DNA from: Clostridiales bacterium
Lineage (GTDB): Bacteria; Bacillota; Clostridia; Oscillospirales; Oscillospiraceae
Length of the DNA stretch: 64,000 nucleotides
Direction: 5' to 3'
Assembly (NCBI GenBank): GCA_022775085.1
Contig: JALFJQ010000063.1
Coordinates: forward strand, 1-64,000
Shown: positions 16,354-24,727 of the stretch, piece after piece
Numbering within the stretch: position 1 is the stretch's first letter
Layout of the letters: every line of letters starts with the position of its first letter
Notes under the pieces: generated by a model
What the model was told of the DNA's origin: nothing
Databases searched by the model: none
What the model saw: only the letters and a program-made list of their open reading frames with translations
Translations under genes and position numbers: made by a program

Positions 16354-17067
16354 ATGGAAGAAGTAAGATTTCTGCCCTGCGGTGACTGCGCGCTGACCGT
16401 CGCTTTCACCCAGGAGATCCGAGAGGATACCAATCGGAAAATACGGTATCTGGCCGATAAGCTCCAAAAGGCCGGGATTCACGGCCTGCTGGAAACGGTT
16501 CCCACCTATTGCAGTCTGACGGTGTACTATGAGCCGCTGGTTCTGCCCAGAAAAAAACTGGAACATCAGGTTCTCCATTTTCTGTCTGCTTACCGCCCCG
16601 ATACCGCTGAAAAAAAGCGGGTATTTGAGATCCCTGTCTGCTATGAGGGGGAATTCGCGCCGGACATGGAGGACGTGTGCCAGCTGACCGGGCTGAGCCG
16701 GGAACAGGTGGTGCAGCTGCACAGCGGCGTGGATTATCTCATCTATATGCTGGGCTTTTTACCGGGATTTCCCTATCTCGGCGGCATGGATCCCCGGCTG
16801 GAAGCGCCCCGGCTGGACAGCCCAAGAACCCGGATTCCGCCCGGTGCCGTAGGCATCGGCGGAAAGCAGACCGGTATCTATCCGCTGGCCTCCCCCGGCG
16901 GGTGGCGGCTCATCGGCAGAACCCCTGCCGCCATCTATGACCCCCACAGGGCCAAGCCCATCGCCTATGAAGCCGGGGATTATATCCGCTTCCGCCCCAT
17001 CTCCATGGAGCAGTTCCACGAAATGCAGGCAAGCGGTCAGTCCGACATCCGGGAGGCATGTCTATGA
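16354..17067 (+). CDS. pxpB: 5-oxoprolinase subunit PxpB
   Basis: PxpB (KipI, allophanate hydrolase subunit 1 family), 237 residues, one of three subunits of the bacterial ATP-dependent 5-oxoprolinase that opens 5-oxo-L-proline to L-glutamate. Family features: VRFLPCGDCALTVAF at the N-terminus, YLIYMLGFLPGFPYLGGM, RIPPGAVGIGGKQTGIYP and SPGGWRLIGRTP. The start at 16354 matches the family N-terminus; an upstream ATG at 16306 would overlap the preceding gene. Ends in an ATGA overlap with pxpC. Confidence 0.95.
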   Translation: MEEVRFLPCGDCALTVAFTQEIREDTNRKIRYLADKLQKAGIHGLLETVPTYCSLTVYYEPLVLPRKKLEHQVLHFLSAYRPDTAEKKRVFEIPVCYEGEFAPDMEDVCQLTGLSREQVVQLHSGVDYLIYMLGFLPGFPYLGGMDPRLEAPRLDSPRTRIPPGAVGIGGKQTGIYPLASPGGWRLIGRTPAAIYDPHRAKPIAYEAGDYIRFRPISMEQFHEMQASGQSDIREACL

Positions 17068-18002
17068 AACTCACGATTCTCTCCCCCGGCCCCCTGACGA
17101 CCATTCAGGATGCCGGGCGCTTCGGCGCCTTGGGCAAAGGCTTCTCCCCCGGCGGCGCCATGGACACGGACGCCATGGTTCTGGCCAATCTGCTGGTAGG
17201 CAACGCCCCCGGCGTGGGTGTCATGGAAATGACCATGCTGGGCATCACCGCCCGGTTCGACTGCGAAAGTGTCATCGCCCTGACGGGAGCGGATATGTCT
17301 GCCCGGCTGAACGACAGCCCACTGCCGCGGTATGCTTCCGTACCAGTCCATCCCGGAGATGTGCTGTCTATGAAAGCGGCAAAAAATGGGATGCGGGCAT
17401 ATCTTTCTGTGGCAGGAGGCTTTGACCTTCCGGTGGTCATGGGAAGCGTGTCCACCAACCTGAAATGCGCTCTGGGCGGATTTCAGGGACGGAAGCTGAA
17501 AGCAGGCGACGAGCTGCCCCTCAATCAGAGCTGTACTGTGTTTCAGCCCCGGCGGGTATCTGCTCCGGAGGACTATCCTGACAGCATTTTTCTGCGGGTT
17601 CTGCTGGGGCCTCAGGACGACGCCTTCACCGAGCAGGGGATCGGCACCTTTCTGGGCAGCGAATATGTCGTGACGGACAAGGCCGACCGGATGGGTATAC
17701 GGCTCTCCGGTGAAAAAATCGAAAGCAAAAACGGTGTGGACATTCTCTCCGACGGCATTGCCGCCGGATCGGTGCAGATTCCCGCCTCCGGCACCCCCAT
17801 TATCATGATGGCCGACCGGCAGACCACCGGCGGCTACGCGAAAATTGCCACCGTCATTTCCGCAGACCTGAGCCGTGCCGCTCAGGCCCGGCCCGGCACC
17901 CGTATCCGCTTTGTGCGGGTCACGGAGGCGGAAGCCATCCGTCTGCGCCGGGAAGCGGAGAAAAAACAAAAGCAGCTGGAATACGAGCTGCTGTACGGAT
18001 AA
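17064..18002 (+). CDS. pxpC: 5-oxoprolinase subunit PxpC
   Basis: PxpC (KipA, allophanate hydrolase subunit 2 family), 312 residues. It begins MKLTILSPGPLTTIQD, followed by GRFGALGKGFSPGGAMD and later DRMGIRLSGEKIE, SDGIAAGSVQIPASG and GGYAKIATVISAD. ATG 17064 has GGGAGG seven bases before it and is preferred to ATG 17058. It works with PxpB and PxpA, both in this operon. Confidence 0.95.
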   Translation: MKLTILSPGPLTTIQDAGRFGALGKGFSPGGAMDTDAMVLANLLVGNAPGVGVMEMTMLGITARFDCESVIALTGADMSARLNDSPLPRYASVPVHPGDVLSMKAAKNGMRAYLSVAGGFDLPVVMGSVSTNLKCALGGFQGRKLKAGDELPLNQSCTVFQPRRVSAPEDYPDSIFLRVLLGPQDDAFTEQGIGTFLGSEYVVTDKADRMGIRLSGEKIESKNGVDILSDGIAAGSVQIPASGTPIIMMADRQTTGGYAKIATVISADLSRAAQARPGTRIRFVRVTEAEAIRLRREAEKKQKQLEYELLYG

Positions 18003-18019
18003 CAGAAAGGGTGAAAACC

Positions 18020-18805
18020 ATGAACTATTCCACCATGAAGCCCAGTGAGGTGCGGGCCTTAATTCGGCAGGGCAAGCTCACCGGTCAGACCTCCGGTATG
18101 TGCGACGGCTTCGCTCAGGGAAATCTGCTGGTTCTTCCCCGGGCACAGGCCTACGACTTTCTACTGTTCACTCAGCGCAACCCCAAGTCCTGCCCCATTC
18201 TGGAGGTGGGGGATGTTGGCAGCCCCCTGGTGAAAAAAATGGCAGCGGGTGCGGACATTGCCACGGACATCCCTAAGTACCGGGTCTGGAAAAACGGAGA
18301 GTTGGCAGAGGAATGTACAGACATTTCTCATCTTTGGCAGGATGACTTTGTCTATTTTCTCATTGGCTGCTCCTTCTCCTTTGAAGGTGAGCTTTTGTCC
18401 GCCGGTGTGCCGGTGCGGCACATCGAGGAAGGGAAAAACGTGCCCATGTACCTGACCAACATCGACTGTGAGCCGGCCGGTATCTTCCACGGCAAGCTGG
18501 TGGTCAGTATGCGGCCCATGCCGGCGGATCAGGTGATCCGTGCCGTGAGCATTACCGCCTCCATGCCCCGGGTTCACGGCGCGCCCATCCACATTGGCGA
18601 CCCCGCCAAAATCGGCATCAAAGATATTCACAGGCCGGATTTCGGCGATGCGGTGACCATCCATGAAGGGGAAATCCCCGTATTCTGGTGCTGCGGCGTG
18701 ACCCCCCAGTCCGTGGTCATGAGTGCCAAGCCCCCCATTGCCATCTCTCACGCGCCGGGGCATATGTTCATCACCGATGTGAAAAATTCTCTGCTGAAGG
18801 ACTGA
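18020..18805 (+). CDS. Putative hydro-lyase / D-glutamate cyclase N-type (DUF1445)
   Basis: A 261-residue DUF1445 protein (YcsI family), related to the N-terminal half of mammalian DGLUCY. Conserved parts: RALIRQGKLTGQTSGMCDGF, NLLVLPRAQAYDFLLF, FLIGCSFSFEGELL, MYLTNIDCEPAG, VVSMRPM, and the end FWCCGVTPQSVV with ISHAPGHMFITD. In Bacillus subtilis ycsI also lies beside the PxpABC genes. Reaction not proven; the split-cyclase arrangement with the DUF4392 gene is noted among the findings. Start ATG 18020 has AAGGGTG seven bases before it. Confidence 0.9.
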   Translation: MNYSTMKPSEVRALIRQGKLTGQTSGMCDGFAQGNLLVLPRAQAYDFLLFTQRNPKSCPILEVGDVGSPLVKKMAAGADIATDIPKYRVWKNGELAEECTDISHLWQDDFVYFLIGCSFSFEGELLSAGVPVRHIEEGKNVPMYLTNIDCEPAGIFHGKLVVSMRPMPADQVIRAVSITASMPRVHGAPIHIGDPAKIGIKDIHRPDFGDAVTIHEGEIPVFWCCGVTPQSVVMSAKPPIAISHAPGHMFITDVKNSLLKD

Positions 18806-18810
18806 TAGCT

Positions 18811-19578
18811 ATGTACAAAATCGATTTGAACTGCGACTTGGGCGAAAGCTACGGCGCTTACCATTTGGGAATGGATGAGGAGATCATTCCCCTGATTTCC
18901 TCGGCGAATGTGGCCTGCGGATTTCATGCGGGAGATTTCAACACCATGGAAAAAACCGCCAAGCTGTGCGCGGAAAGCGGCGTATCCATTGGCGCACACC
19001 CTGGATTCCCGGATTTACAGGGCTTTGGCCGCAGGAATATGAATCTGTCTCCGGCTGAGGCGCGGAATCTGGTCACATATCAGGTGGGCGCATTGGATGC
19101 CTTCTGCCGGAGTGCCGGGGTGCGGCTGCGGCACGTCAAGCCACATGGCGCGCTTTACAACATGGCGGCAAAGGATCCTGCCCTTGCCAAGGCCATCTGT
19201 CAGGGCATCCGCGACTTTGACCCATCTCTCATTCTGCTGGGCCTGTCCGGCAGTGAGATGCTGCGGCAGGCAAAGGAGATTGGTCTGCCCTGCGCGGCGG
19301 AGGTCTTTGCTGACCGGGCCTATGAGGACGACGGTACGCTGGTTTCCAGAACCAAGCCCGGCGCCATGATTACGGACGAGGACGAGGCTGTGGCCAGAGT
19401 GACCCGCATGATTCTTGAGCATCGTGTGACCTCCATCAACGGGAAAGAAATTGAAATCTGCCCGGACTCCGTCTGCGTCCACGGTGACAGCGCAAAAGCC
19501 CTGCTGTTCGTGCAGAAAATCCGGACCGCTTTGGAGCGGGAGGGCATCACCATCCAGCCCCTGCACCAGATTGTCTGA
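18811..19578 (+). CDS. pxpA: 5-oxoprolinase subunit PxpA (LamB/YcsF)
   Basis: PxpA, 255 residues, the third 5-oxoprolinase subunit. Starts MYKIDLNCDLGESYGAYHLG with ANVACGFHAGDF, then GAHPGFPDLQGFGRR, LRHVKPHGALYN, EVFADRAYEDDG and the end CVHGDSAKAL. All are LamB/YcsF hallmarks. Five bases after the DUF1445 stop; it closes the operon, and a MITE follows three bases after its stop. Confidence 0.96.
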   Translation: MYKIDLNCDLGESYGAYHLGMDEEIIPLISSANVACGFHAGDFNTMEKTAKLCAESGVSIGAHPGFPDLQGFGRRNMNLSPAEARNLVTYQVGALDAFCRSAGVRLRHVKPHGALYNMAAKDPALAKAICQGIRDFDPSLILLGLSGSEMLRQAKEIGLPCAAEVFADRAYEDDGTLVSRTKPGAMITDEDEAVARVTRMILEHRVTSINGKEIEICPDSVCVHGDSAKALLFVQKIRTALEREGITIQPLHQIV

Positions 19579-19581
19579 TAC

Positions 19582-19748
19582 TAAGGCAACACCGCACAAT
19601 GGGAGCTGCGGGCTTCTGCGGATCTTTTGCCCCGATCGCGCAGTATGAAAAATGGGAAATACATACAGTATTCCCGCATTTTCCATACTTTCGCTCGGGT
19701 CAAAATCTCTCGCCGAATCTCCTTGCCCCATTATGCGGTGATGCCCTA
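19582..19748. mobile_element. MITE-like element, copy B (167 bp)
   Basis: Ends TAAGGCAACACCGCACAAT (19582 on) and ATTATGCGGTGATGCCCTA (ending 19748). Inner blocks GATCTTTTGCCCC and GCGAGAGATTTTG (on the minus strand) are shared with copies A and C. It follows pxpA directly. Confidence 0.82.
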
Positions 19749-19899
19749 ATTCTTGATTAAAATCTTTAATATCAGCTTGGTCTATTGGTGCAATACTGCG
19801 TTATCGTCACTTGCCATACATACAGTATGGCTGCGTTCCTCTGCCTTGTCTTGCACCAATATCCCTGCGCTGCTGATTAAATCTTTTTATCAAGAATTA
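19747..19899. repeat. Second-type inverted repeat (about 153 bp)
   Basis: Arms TAATTCTTGATTAAAATC and GATTAAATCTTTTTATCAAG-like (left from 19747, right ending 19899), with an inner pair TTGGTGCAA/TTGCACCAA. It abuts MITE copy B and shares no sequence with it. Confidence 0.65.
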
Positions 19900-19910
19900 G
19901 TATGAAGCGC

Positions 19911-19954
19911 AAAAAAGCAGCCATTGCCTCCTTTCGGGAAGCAATGGCTGCTTT
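19911..19954 (-). terminator. Terminator of the D-amino-acid transaminase gene
   Basis: Perfect 14-base arms AAAGCAGCCATTGC (19914-19927) and GCAATGGCTGCTTT (19941-19954); leftward transcription ends in TTTTTT (plus 19911-19916). Stop codon of the gene at 19958. Confidence 0.93.
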
Positions 19955-19957
19955 GCC

Positions 19958-20815
19958 TTAGCCTTCCAGCGTGGTACAGCCGGTGTAGGCGTAAAACTCC
20001 CGCAGAACCTCGTCCTGAATGGCCTTCATGGTTGCAGGATCCTTGCCGCCAACGCTCTGGCCGTTCAGAGTGCCTGCGCGGAGGCAGAACTTGGAGGAGG
20101 AGGACACGATAACCTCGTCCGCGTTTTTCAGGAACTCAAAGGTGAAGGGCTTTTCCAGAACGGGAATGCCCAGCCGGTAGCAGGCCTGGATTATGTGAGT
20201 CTTGGCGATGCCCCTCAGAATGAATTCATCGTTGGGATGGGAGTAGAACACACCGTCTTTCAGTACGGACACATTGGAGTGGGAGCACTCCGTCACAATG
20301 TCGCCCCGGTGGAACACTGTTTCGTCGAAGCCTGCACACTTGGCCCGCTGGGCGGTCATGACGCTGGGCAGCAGATTCAGAGTCTTGATGTTGCAGTGGA
20401 AGAACCGGGTATCCTCCTCATCGTTGAGGGCAATGGGAACGTCCGGGTCACACAGGGTCTGGGGCCGGATCAGCACCCACAGCTTACCGGGGATGTCCGG
20501 CGTATAGACGTGGTTGCGTTCCTCCACGCCCCGGGTCACCTGCCAGTACACGAAGTTGACCTTGCTGTCCACCTTTTGCAGAAGCTCTGTCAGCAGAGTA
20601 CCCAGTGCTTCCTTCTCCATGGGAATGCGGATGTCCAGCAGCTTCGCGCTGGTGTAAAACCGATCCAGGTGATCCTGGAGCAGAAATACCTTTCCGTTGG
20701 CGCCAACAGTAGCATCATAGCAGCCGTCGCCAAAGAAATGAACCCGGTCATTGAAGGGTACCATCAGTTCCGAAGGTGTTCCGATTTTTCCGTCATAATA
20801 TGCCAGTGCTTCCAT
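19958..20815 (-). CDS. D-amino-acid transaminase-like class IV aminotransferase
   Basis: PLP fold-type IV aminotransferase, 285 residues. It has YYDGKIGTPSELMVPFNDRVHFFGDGCYDAT at the N-terminus (a D-amino-acid aminotransferase pattern, shown from its parts), QVTRGVEERNH, the PLP lysine region FFHCNIKTLNLLPSVMTAQ, and the end TPxx-like LRGIAKTHIIQACYRLGI. D-amino-acid transaminase exchanges D-alanine and D-glutamate, supplying cell wall precursors. The neighbourhood of D-glutamate cyclase genes supports this over branched-chain transaminase. Start ATG 20815 has AAGGAGTG before it. Confidence 0.87.
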   Translation of the reverse strand: MEALAYYDGKIGTPSELMVPFNDRVHFFGDGCYDATVGANGKVFLLQDHLDRFYTSAKLLDIRIPMEKEALGTLLTELLQKVDSKVNFVYWQVTRGVEERNHVYTPDIPGKLWVLIRPQTLCDPDVPIALNDEEDTRFFHCNIKTLNLLPSVMTAQRAKCAGFDETVFHRGDIVTECSHSNVSVLKDGVFYSHPNDEFILRGIAKTHIIQACYRLGIPVLEKPFTFEFLKNADEVIVSSSSKFCLRAGTLNGQSVGGKDPATMKAIQDEVLREFYAYTGCTTLEG

Positions 20816-21036
20816 TTTTCTACACTCCTTATTGGGCGGCGCGGGTCGCTGCGTCCCCGCGTACGCCGCTTTATTTTGGCGCGGCTGCGCCGAATTTCAG
20901 TTCCGCGACTGCGAAGTCCGCCGGTTCTGCCATGAACCCGGGGCCTCGGACAAAACGCGGGAAAAGAAAACGGAGCCATCCCGCGCCTCATCGCACAAAT
21001 GACCCCATCGCCCCGTCCGTCGTTTCGACTGGCTTC

Positions 21037-21064
21037 ATTATAGCACACGGATTCGACTTTGCAA
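21037..21064 (-). promoter_or_regulatory. Promoter of the transaminase gene with long GC-rich leader
   Basis: Minus strand TTGCAA (plus 21059-21064), 16 bases, TATAAT (plus 21037-21042). The start codon is at 20815, leaving a leader of about 215 bases with several GC-rich stems. I see no T-box consensus or known riboswitch core in it. Confidence 0.7.
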
Positions 21065-21073
21065 GCACTTTTT

Positions 21074-21239
21074 TAGGGCAACACCGCATAATGGGGCAAG
21101 GAGATTCGGTCAGTGTTTTGCCCCAAGCGAAAGTATGGAAAATGCGGGAATACTGGATGTATTTCCCATTTTTCATACTGTACGTTTGGGACAAAAGATC
21201 CGCTGAAGCCCGCAGCTCTCATTGTGCGGTGTTGCCTTA
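21074..21239. mobile_element. MITE-like element, copy C (166 bp)
   Basis: Ends TAGGGCAACACCGCATAAT (21074 on) and ATTGTGCGGTGTTGCCTTA (ending 21239). The inner sequence is closest to copy B in inverted orientation. It lies between two divergent promoters. Confidence 0.82.
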
Positions 21240-21298
21240 GATAATTCCCCATTGTCTGCGCCGGCTGTGGCTCCGGGACGCTTTTCCTGAAAAAACTG

Positions 21299-21327
21299 TT
21301 TACGCGGAGGCAAAATAGAATTATAAT
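21299..21327 (+). promoter_or_regulatory. Promoter of the flavoenzyme/aconitase X operon
   Basis: TTTACG (21299-21304), 17 bases, TATAAT (21322-21327). The start codon is GTG 21389, preceded by AGGAGGA at 21374-21380. Confidence 0.75.
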
Positions 21328-21388
21328 AGAAGCCGCACCTGCTTTTGACACAAGCGGGGAGAATGAAAATAACAGGAGGATTTTACCC

Positions 21389-23443
21389 GTGGATGAGAGA
21401 TTAAAACCCTTATTTACCCCCTGGAAGATCGGAAATGTTGAGATCAAAAACCGCATTGTCATGACCTCCATGGGCGGAACAGACCTGTTCGGATGGATGG
21501 AAGTGAACCACTTCGACAAGGCCGGCGCGAAATTTCTGATGGAAGTCGCGAAAAATAACGCAGGCCTTGTGCTGCCCGGCTGCCAGCCGGTGTACAATCC
21601 CATGTTCGGCCAGTGGCTCCACAAGAACAAGAAGATGTACGATGATCTGGCAAAATGGATGCCGGAATTCCACAAGACCGGGGCAAAGCTGTTCGTCCAG
21701 CTCACCGCGGGCTTTGGACGTTCCTTCACCGTCAGCGAAATGATGGAGACGCTGTACAATAACAAGGCCCTGCGGGTGATGTCCAAGCCCTTTATGGATC
21801 TGGACAAGATCACCGCCACCGCCAGCCCCTCGGAAAACCGCTGGTCGGATAAGCTGCCCTCCCGGGAAATGACAAAGGCGGAAATTCAGGAGATCATCGA
21901 TTCCTTCGCAAAGAGCGCGGCCCTGCTCAAAAAAGCAGGCGTTGACGGCGTGGAGGTCCACGCGGTGCATGAAGGTTACCTGCTCGATCAGTTCACCCTG
22001 AAATACGTCAACCATCGTACCGATGAGTACGGCGGCTCTCTGGAAAATCGCTACCGCTTCGCGGCGGAAATCGTCAAGGCCATCAAGGCCGCCTGCGGTC
22101 AGGATTTCCCCGTGTCCCTGCGCTACAGCGTGGTGTCCAAGACCAAGGGAATGCGGCAGGGCGCTCTGCCCGGCGAGGATTACATAGAAGCGGGCCGGGA
22201 CATGGCGGAGTCGGAAATCGCGGCGAAATTTTTGCAGGACGCGGGCTACGATATGCTCAACTGCGACAACGGCACCTACGACGCCTGGTACTGGGCCCAC
22301 CCGCCCATCTATATGCCGGAAAACTGTAATCTGGAGGATGTGAAGCACATCAGAAAGTTTGTGGACATTCCGGTGGTCTGCGCCGGACGCATGGTGCCGG
22401 AAATTGCTGCCGATGCCATTGCCGCCGGGGAAATCGACGGCGCTGGCTTTGCCCGGAACTTCCTTGCCGATCAGGCGTGGGTCACCAAGCTGATGGAAGG
22501 CAGGCCAGAGGACATCCGCCCCTGCATCCTGTGCCACAACGGCTGCTTCAATATGTGCCACTACAAGGGCGTTCCCAACGATCAGGACTTGATGGACTCC
22601 CTGCACCTGGCCCGCTGTGCCGTCAACGCCGAAACCATGCAGTGGAACAAACACTACATCAAGGAAACGAAAAATCCCCAGACCGTCCATATCATCGGCG
22701 GCGGTATCGGCGGCATGGAGGCTGCCCGGGTGCTGGCCCTTCGGGGCCACAAGCCTGTTATCCACGAAAAGAGCGATAAGCTGGGCGGCACCTTCATCGC
22801 CGCCAGTGCCGAGAGTTACAAGGGCAAGCTCCGTGACCTGCTTGCATGGTACATCCGCCAGATGGAGCAGCTCAAGGTTGAAATTCACTTCGGCGAGGAG
22901 ATCACGGATTTGTCCGCCTTTGAGGGCCAGCAGGTCATCGTTGCCACCGGCGCTGCCCCCAGAGTTTTGCGGGGCGTACCGGGCTACGAAAAAATGGTGG
23001 AGGCCTGCGAGTATCTCACCGGCACTCCGGTGGGCCAGCGTGTGGCGGTCATCGGCGGCGGCCTGACCGGGTCGGAAATTGCCTATGAACTGGCCTTGCA
23101 GGGAAAAGAAGTGACCATCGTGGAGATGAAGGACGATCTGGTGTCCCAGAAGGGCGTGTGCCTTGCAAACAGCTCCTATCTGCGGGAGTGGTTCGCCCTG
23201 CACAAGGTGCCGGTGTATCTGGAAACCACGCTGAAGGAAGTCGAGGACGGGAGCATCGTCTGCACGGGCAAGAGCGGTGAAGTGACCATCCCCTGCGACA
23301 GCGTCATCTGCTCGGCAGGCTATCTGCCTGCCCCCATCGCCAAGGAGGGCGGCAAGGTGCATCTGGTGGGCGACTGCCGGAAGGTGGGCAATCTGAAAAG
23401 CGTGATTTGGCGGGCCTATGAGGTCGCCATGGCCATCAAGTAA
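21389..23443 (+). CDS. Old Yellow Enzyme-type FMN/FAD/Fe-S oxidoreductase (2,4-dienoyl-CoA reductase family)
   Basis: A 684-residue three-domain flavoenzyme of the dienoyl-CoA reductase/trimethylamine dehydrogenase type. Residues 1-360 form the FMN TIM barrel (FTPWKIGNVEIKNRIVM, VDGVEVHAVHEGYLLDQF, DEYGGSLENRYRF). A four-Cys cluster motif follows (CILCHNGC ... ARC). The rest is a two-nucleotide-binding module with HIIGGGIGGMEAARVLALRG and AVIGGGLTGSEIAYELAL. The usual role is reduction of activated C=C bonds with NAD(P)H. Start is GTG 21389; no in-frame ATG is nearby. It leads an operon with aconitase X subunits (12-base gap), so its substrate may be their product. Confidence 0.93.
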   Translation: MDERLKPLFTPWKIGNVEIKNRIVMTSMGGTDLFGWMEVNHFDKAGAKFLMEVAKNNAGLVLPGCQPVYNPMFGQWLHKNKKMYDDLAKWMPEFHKTGAKLFVQLTAGFGRSFTVSEMMETLYNNKALRVMSKPFMDLDKITATASPSENRWSDKLPSREMTKAEIQEIIDSFAKSAALLKKAGVDGVEVHAVHEGYLLDQFTLKYVNHRTDEYGGSLENRYRFAAEIVKAIKAACGQDFPVSLRYSVVSKTKGMRQGALPGEDYIEAGRDMAESEIAAKFLQDAGYDMLNCDNGTYDAWYWAHPPIYMPENCNLEDVKHIRKFVDIPVVCAGRMVPEIAADAIAAGEIDGAGFARNFLADQAWVTKLMEGRPEDIRPCILCHNGCFNMCHYKGVPNDQDLMDSLHLARCAVNAETMQWNKHYIKETKNPQTVHIIGGGIGGMEAARVLALRGHKPVIHEKSDKLGGTFIAASAESYKGKLRDLLAWYIRQMEQLKVEIHFGEEITDLSAFEGQQVIVATGAAPRVLRGVPGYEKMVEACEYLTGTPVGQRVAVIGGGLTGSEIAYELALQGKEVTIVEMKDDLVSQKGVCLANSSYLREWFALHKVPVYLETTLKEVEDGSIVCTGKSGEVTIPCDSVICSAGYLPAPIAKEGGKVHLVGDCRKVGNLKSVIWRAYEVAMAIK

Positions 23444-23454
23444 GGAGGAAAACC

Positions 23455-24726
23455 ATGCTTTTGACACAGGAACAACAGGAAATTCTGAACGGCAGCCGGG
23501 GAAAGACTCTGGCGAAGGTCATGGAAACGCTGGTGCGCTACGGTGAGCTTTACGATGCCGATGCCATGATCCCCGTGACGGGAAAATATAACCATCTGGT
23601 CACGTCCTTCGGTCTGAAGGCCCTGACCCCGGTGTATGAGCTGATGGACCAGCTCATCGCGGAGGGGGCCGTCTCCGGAACCAAATTCTCCGCCGACCCC
23701 CGGCCCCTGGACAAAAACGTGCCCAGCAGCTTTTTGCAGAACATCATTTTCAACCACTTTATGTACAGCAAGCAGGACTTTTACGAGGATCAGCTGCAAA
23801 AGCTGGGCCTGATGGAGAAGGACGCCTTTACCTGCACCTGCTACATGGACGAGGTGGGCAACACCCCGAAAAAGGGCGATGTTCTCTCGTGGTCTGAATC
23901 CTCCGCCGTGGTCTACGCCAACTCTGTGCTGGCGGCCCGGTGCAACCGCAACTCCGGCATCATCGACCTGATGGGTGCCATCTGCGGTTTTGTGCCCCGG
24001 TTCGGCCTGCTGACCGACGAGGGCCGGAAGGCAAAATGGATCGTGGAGGTGCGTACCACGAAAAAGCCGGAAGCCCAGCTCCTTGGCTCGGCCATCGGCA
24101 TGAAGGTCATGGAGGATGTGCCCTATATTAAGGGGCTGGACAAGTGGCTGGGTTCGCTGGACGACGACGCCAAAGCCTACCTCAAGGACATGGGTGCGGC
24201 AACCGCTTCCAATGGTGCGGTGGGGCTGTACCACGTGGCGGGCATCACTCCGGAGGCGGTGGAACAGGGCGAAGAACTGATTCTCCCCGACGCGCAGGTT
24301 TATGTCATTGACGACGCGGAACTCCAGCGGGTGTATGATTCCTACCCCGTGATCTGGAAGAACAAGGAGGCCACCCCCAAGCTGTGCTTCATGGGCTGCC
24401 CCCACATGAGCCTGCACCAGCTGATCGACTGGACAGAGCGGGTGGAGCAGGGACTGAAGGCTGCCGGGAACAAGAAGGTGGTCATTCCCACGGTGTTCAC
24501 CGCTGCCCCCGCAGTCATCGAGAAGTTTAACGCCACCCCCTATGCCGCACGGCTGAAGGAGACCGGCGTTATCCTGTCCTATATCTGCCCGCTGATGTAC
24601 ATGAATAACCCCCTGAGCGCCAAAATGCCCGTCATCACCTCCAGCAACAAGCTGCGCACCTACACCAGCGCCCGCTATTACACCGATGACGAAATTCTGG
24701 CCCAGATTACGAAGGGAGGCAACTGA
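23455..24726 (+). CDS. Aconitase X, large (catalytic) subunit
   Basis: DUF521/AcnX catalytic subunit, 423 residues. Known family members are cis-3-hydroxy-L-proline dehydratases in bacteria and mevalonate-5-phosphate dehydratase in archaea. Visible family features: LTQEQQEILNGSRGKTLAKVM, TGKYNHLVTSFG, GNTPKKGDVLSWSESSAVVYANSVLAARCNRN (taken in parts), LCFMGCPHMSL with an iron-sulfur Cys, and the end ITSSNKLRTYTSARYY. Two-subunit form, with the swivel subunit next. The flavoenzyme partner upstream is not part of the known hydroxyproline or mevalonate pathways, so the substrate is open. Confidence 0.9.
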   Translation: MLLTQEQQEILNGSRGKTLAKVMETLVRYGELYDADAMIPVTGKYNHLVTSFGLKALTPVYELMDQLIAEGAVSGTKFSADPRPLDKNVPSSFLQNIIFNHFMYSKQDFYEDQLQKLGLMEKDAFTCTCYMDEVGNTPKKGDVLSWSESSAVVYANSVLAARCNRNSGIIDLMGAICGFVPRFGLLTDEGRKAKWIVEVRTTKKPEAQLLGSAIGMKVMEDVPYIKGLDKWLGSLDDDAKAYLKDMGAATASNGAVGLYHVAGITPEAVEQGEELILPDAQVYVIDDAELQRVYDSYPVIWKNKEATPKLCFMGCPHMSLHQLIDWTERVEQGLKAAGNKKVVIPTVFTAAPAVIEKFNATPYAARLKETGVILSYICPLMYMNNPLSAKMPVITSSNKLRTYTSARYYTDDEILAQITKGGN

Positions 24727-24727
24727 T

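Noticed and set aside
20816..21036. T-box leader before the transaminase gene
   Set aside because: No AGGGTGGNACCGCG-type T-box sequence or terminator with T-run lies in the leader.
21410..23467. A 685-codon minus-strand frame opposite the flavoenzyme
   Set aside because: The plus-strand gene has clear FMN, Fe-S and nucleotide-binding motifs with a proper ribosome site; the antisense frame has none.
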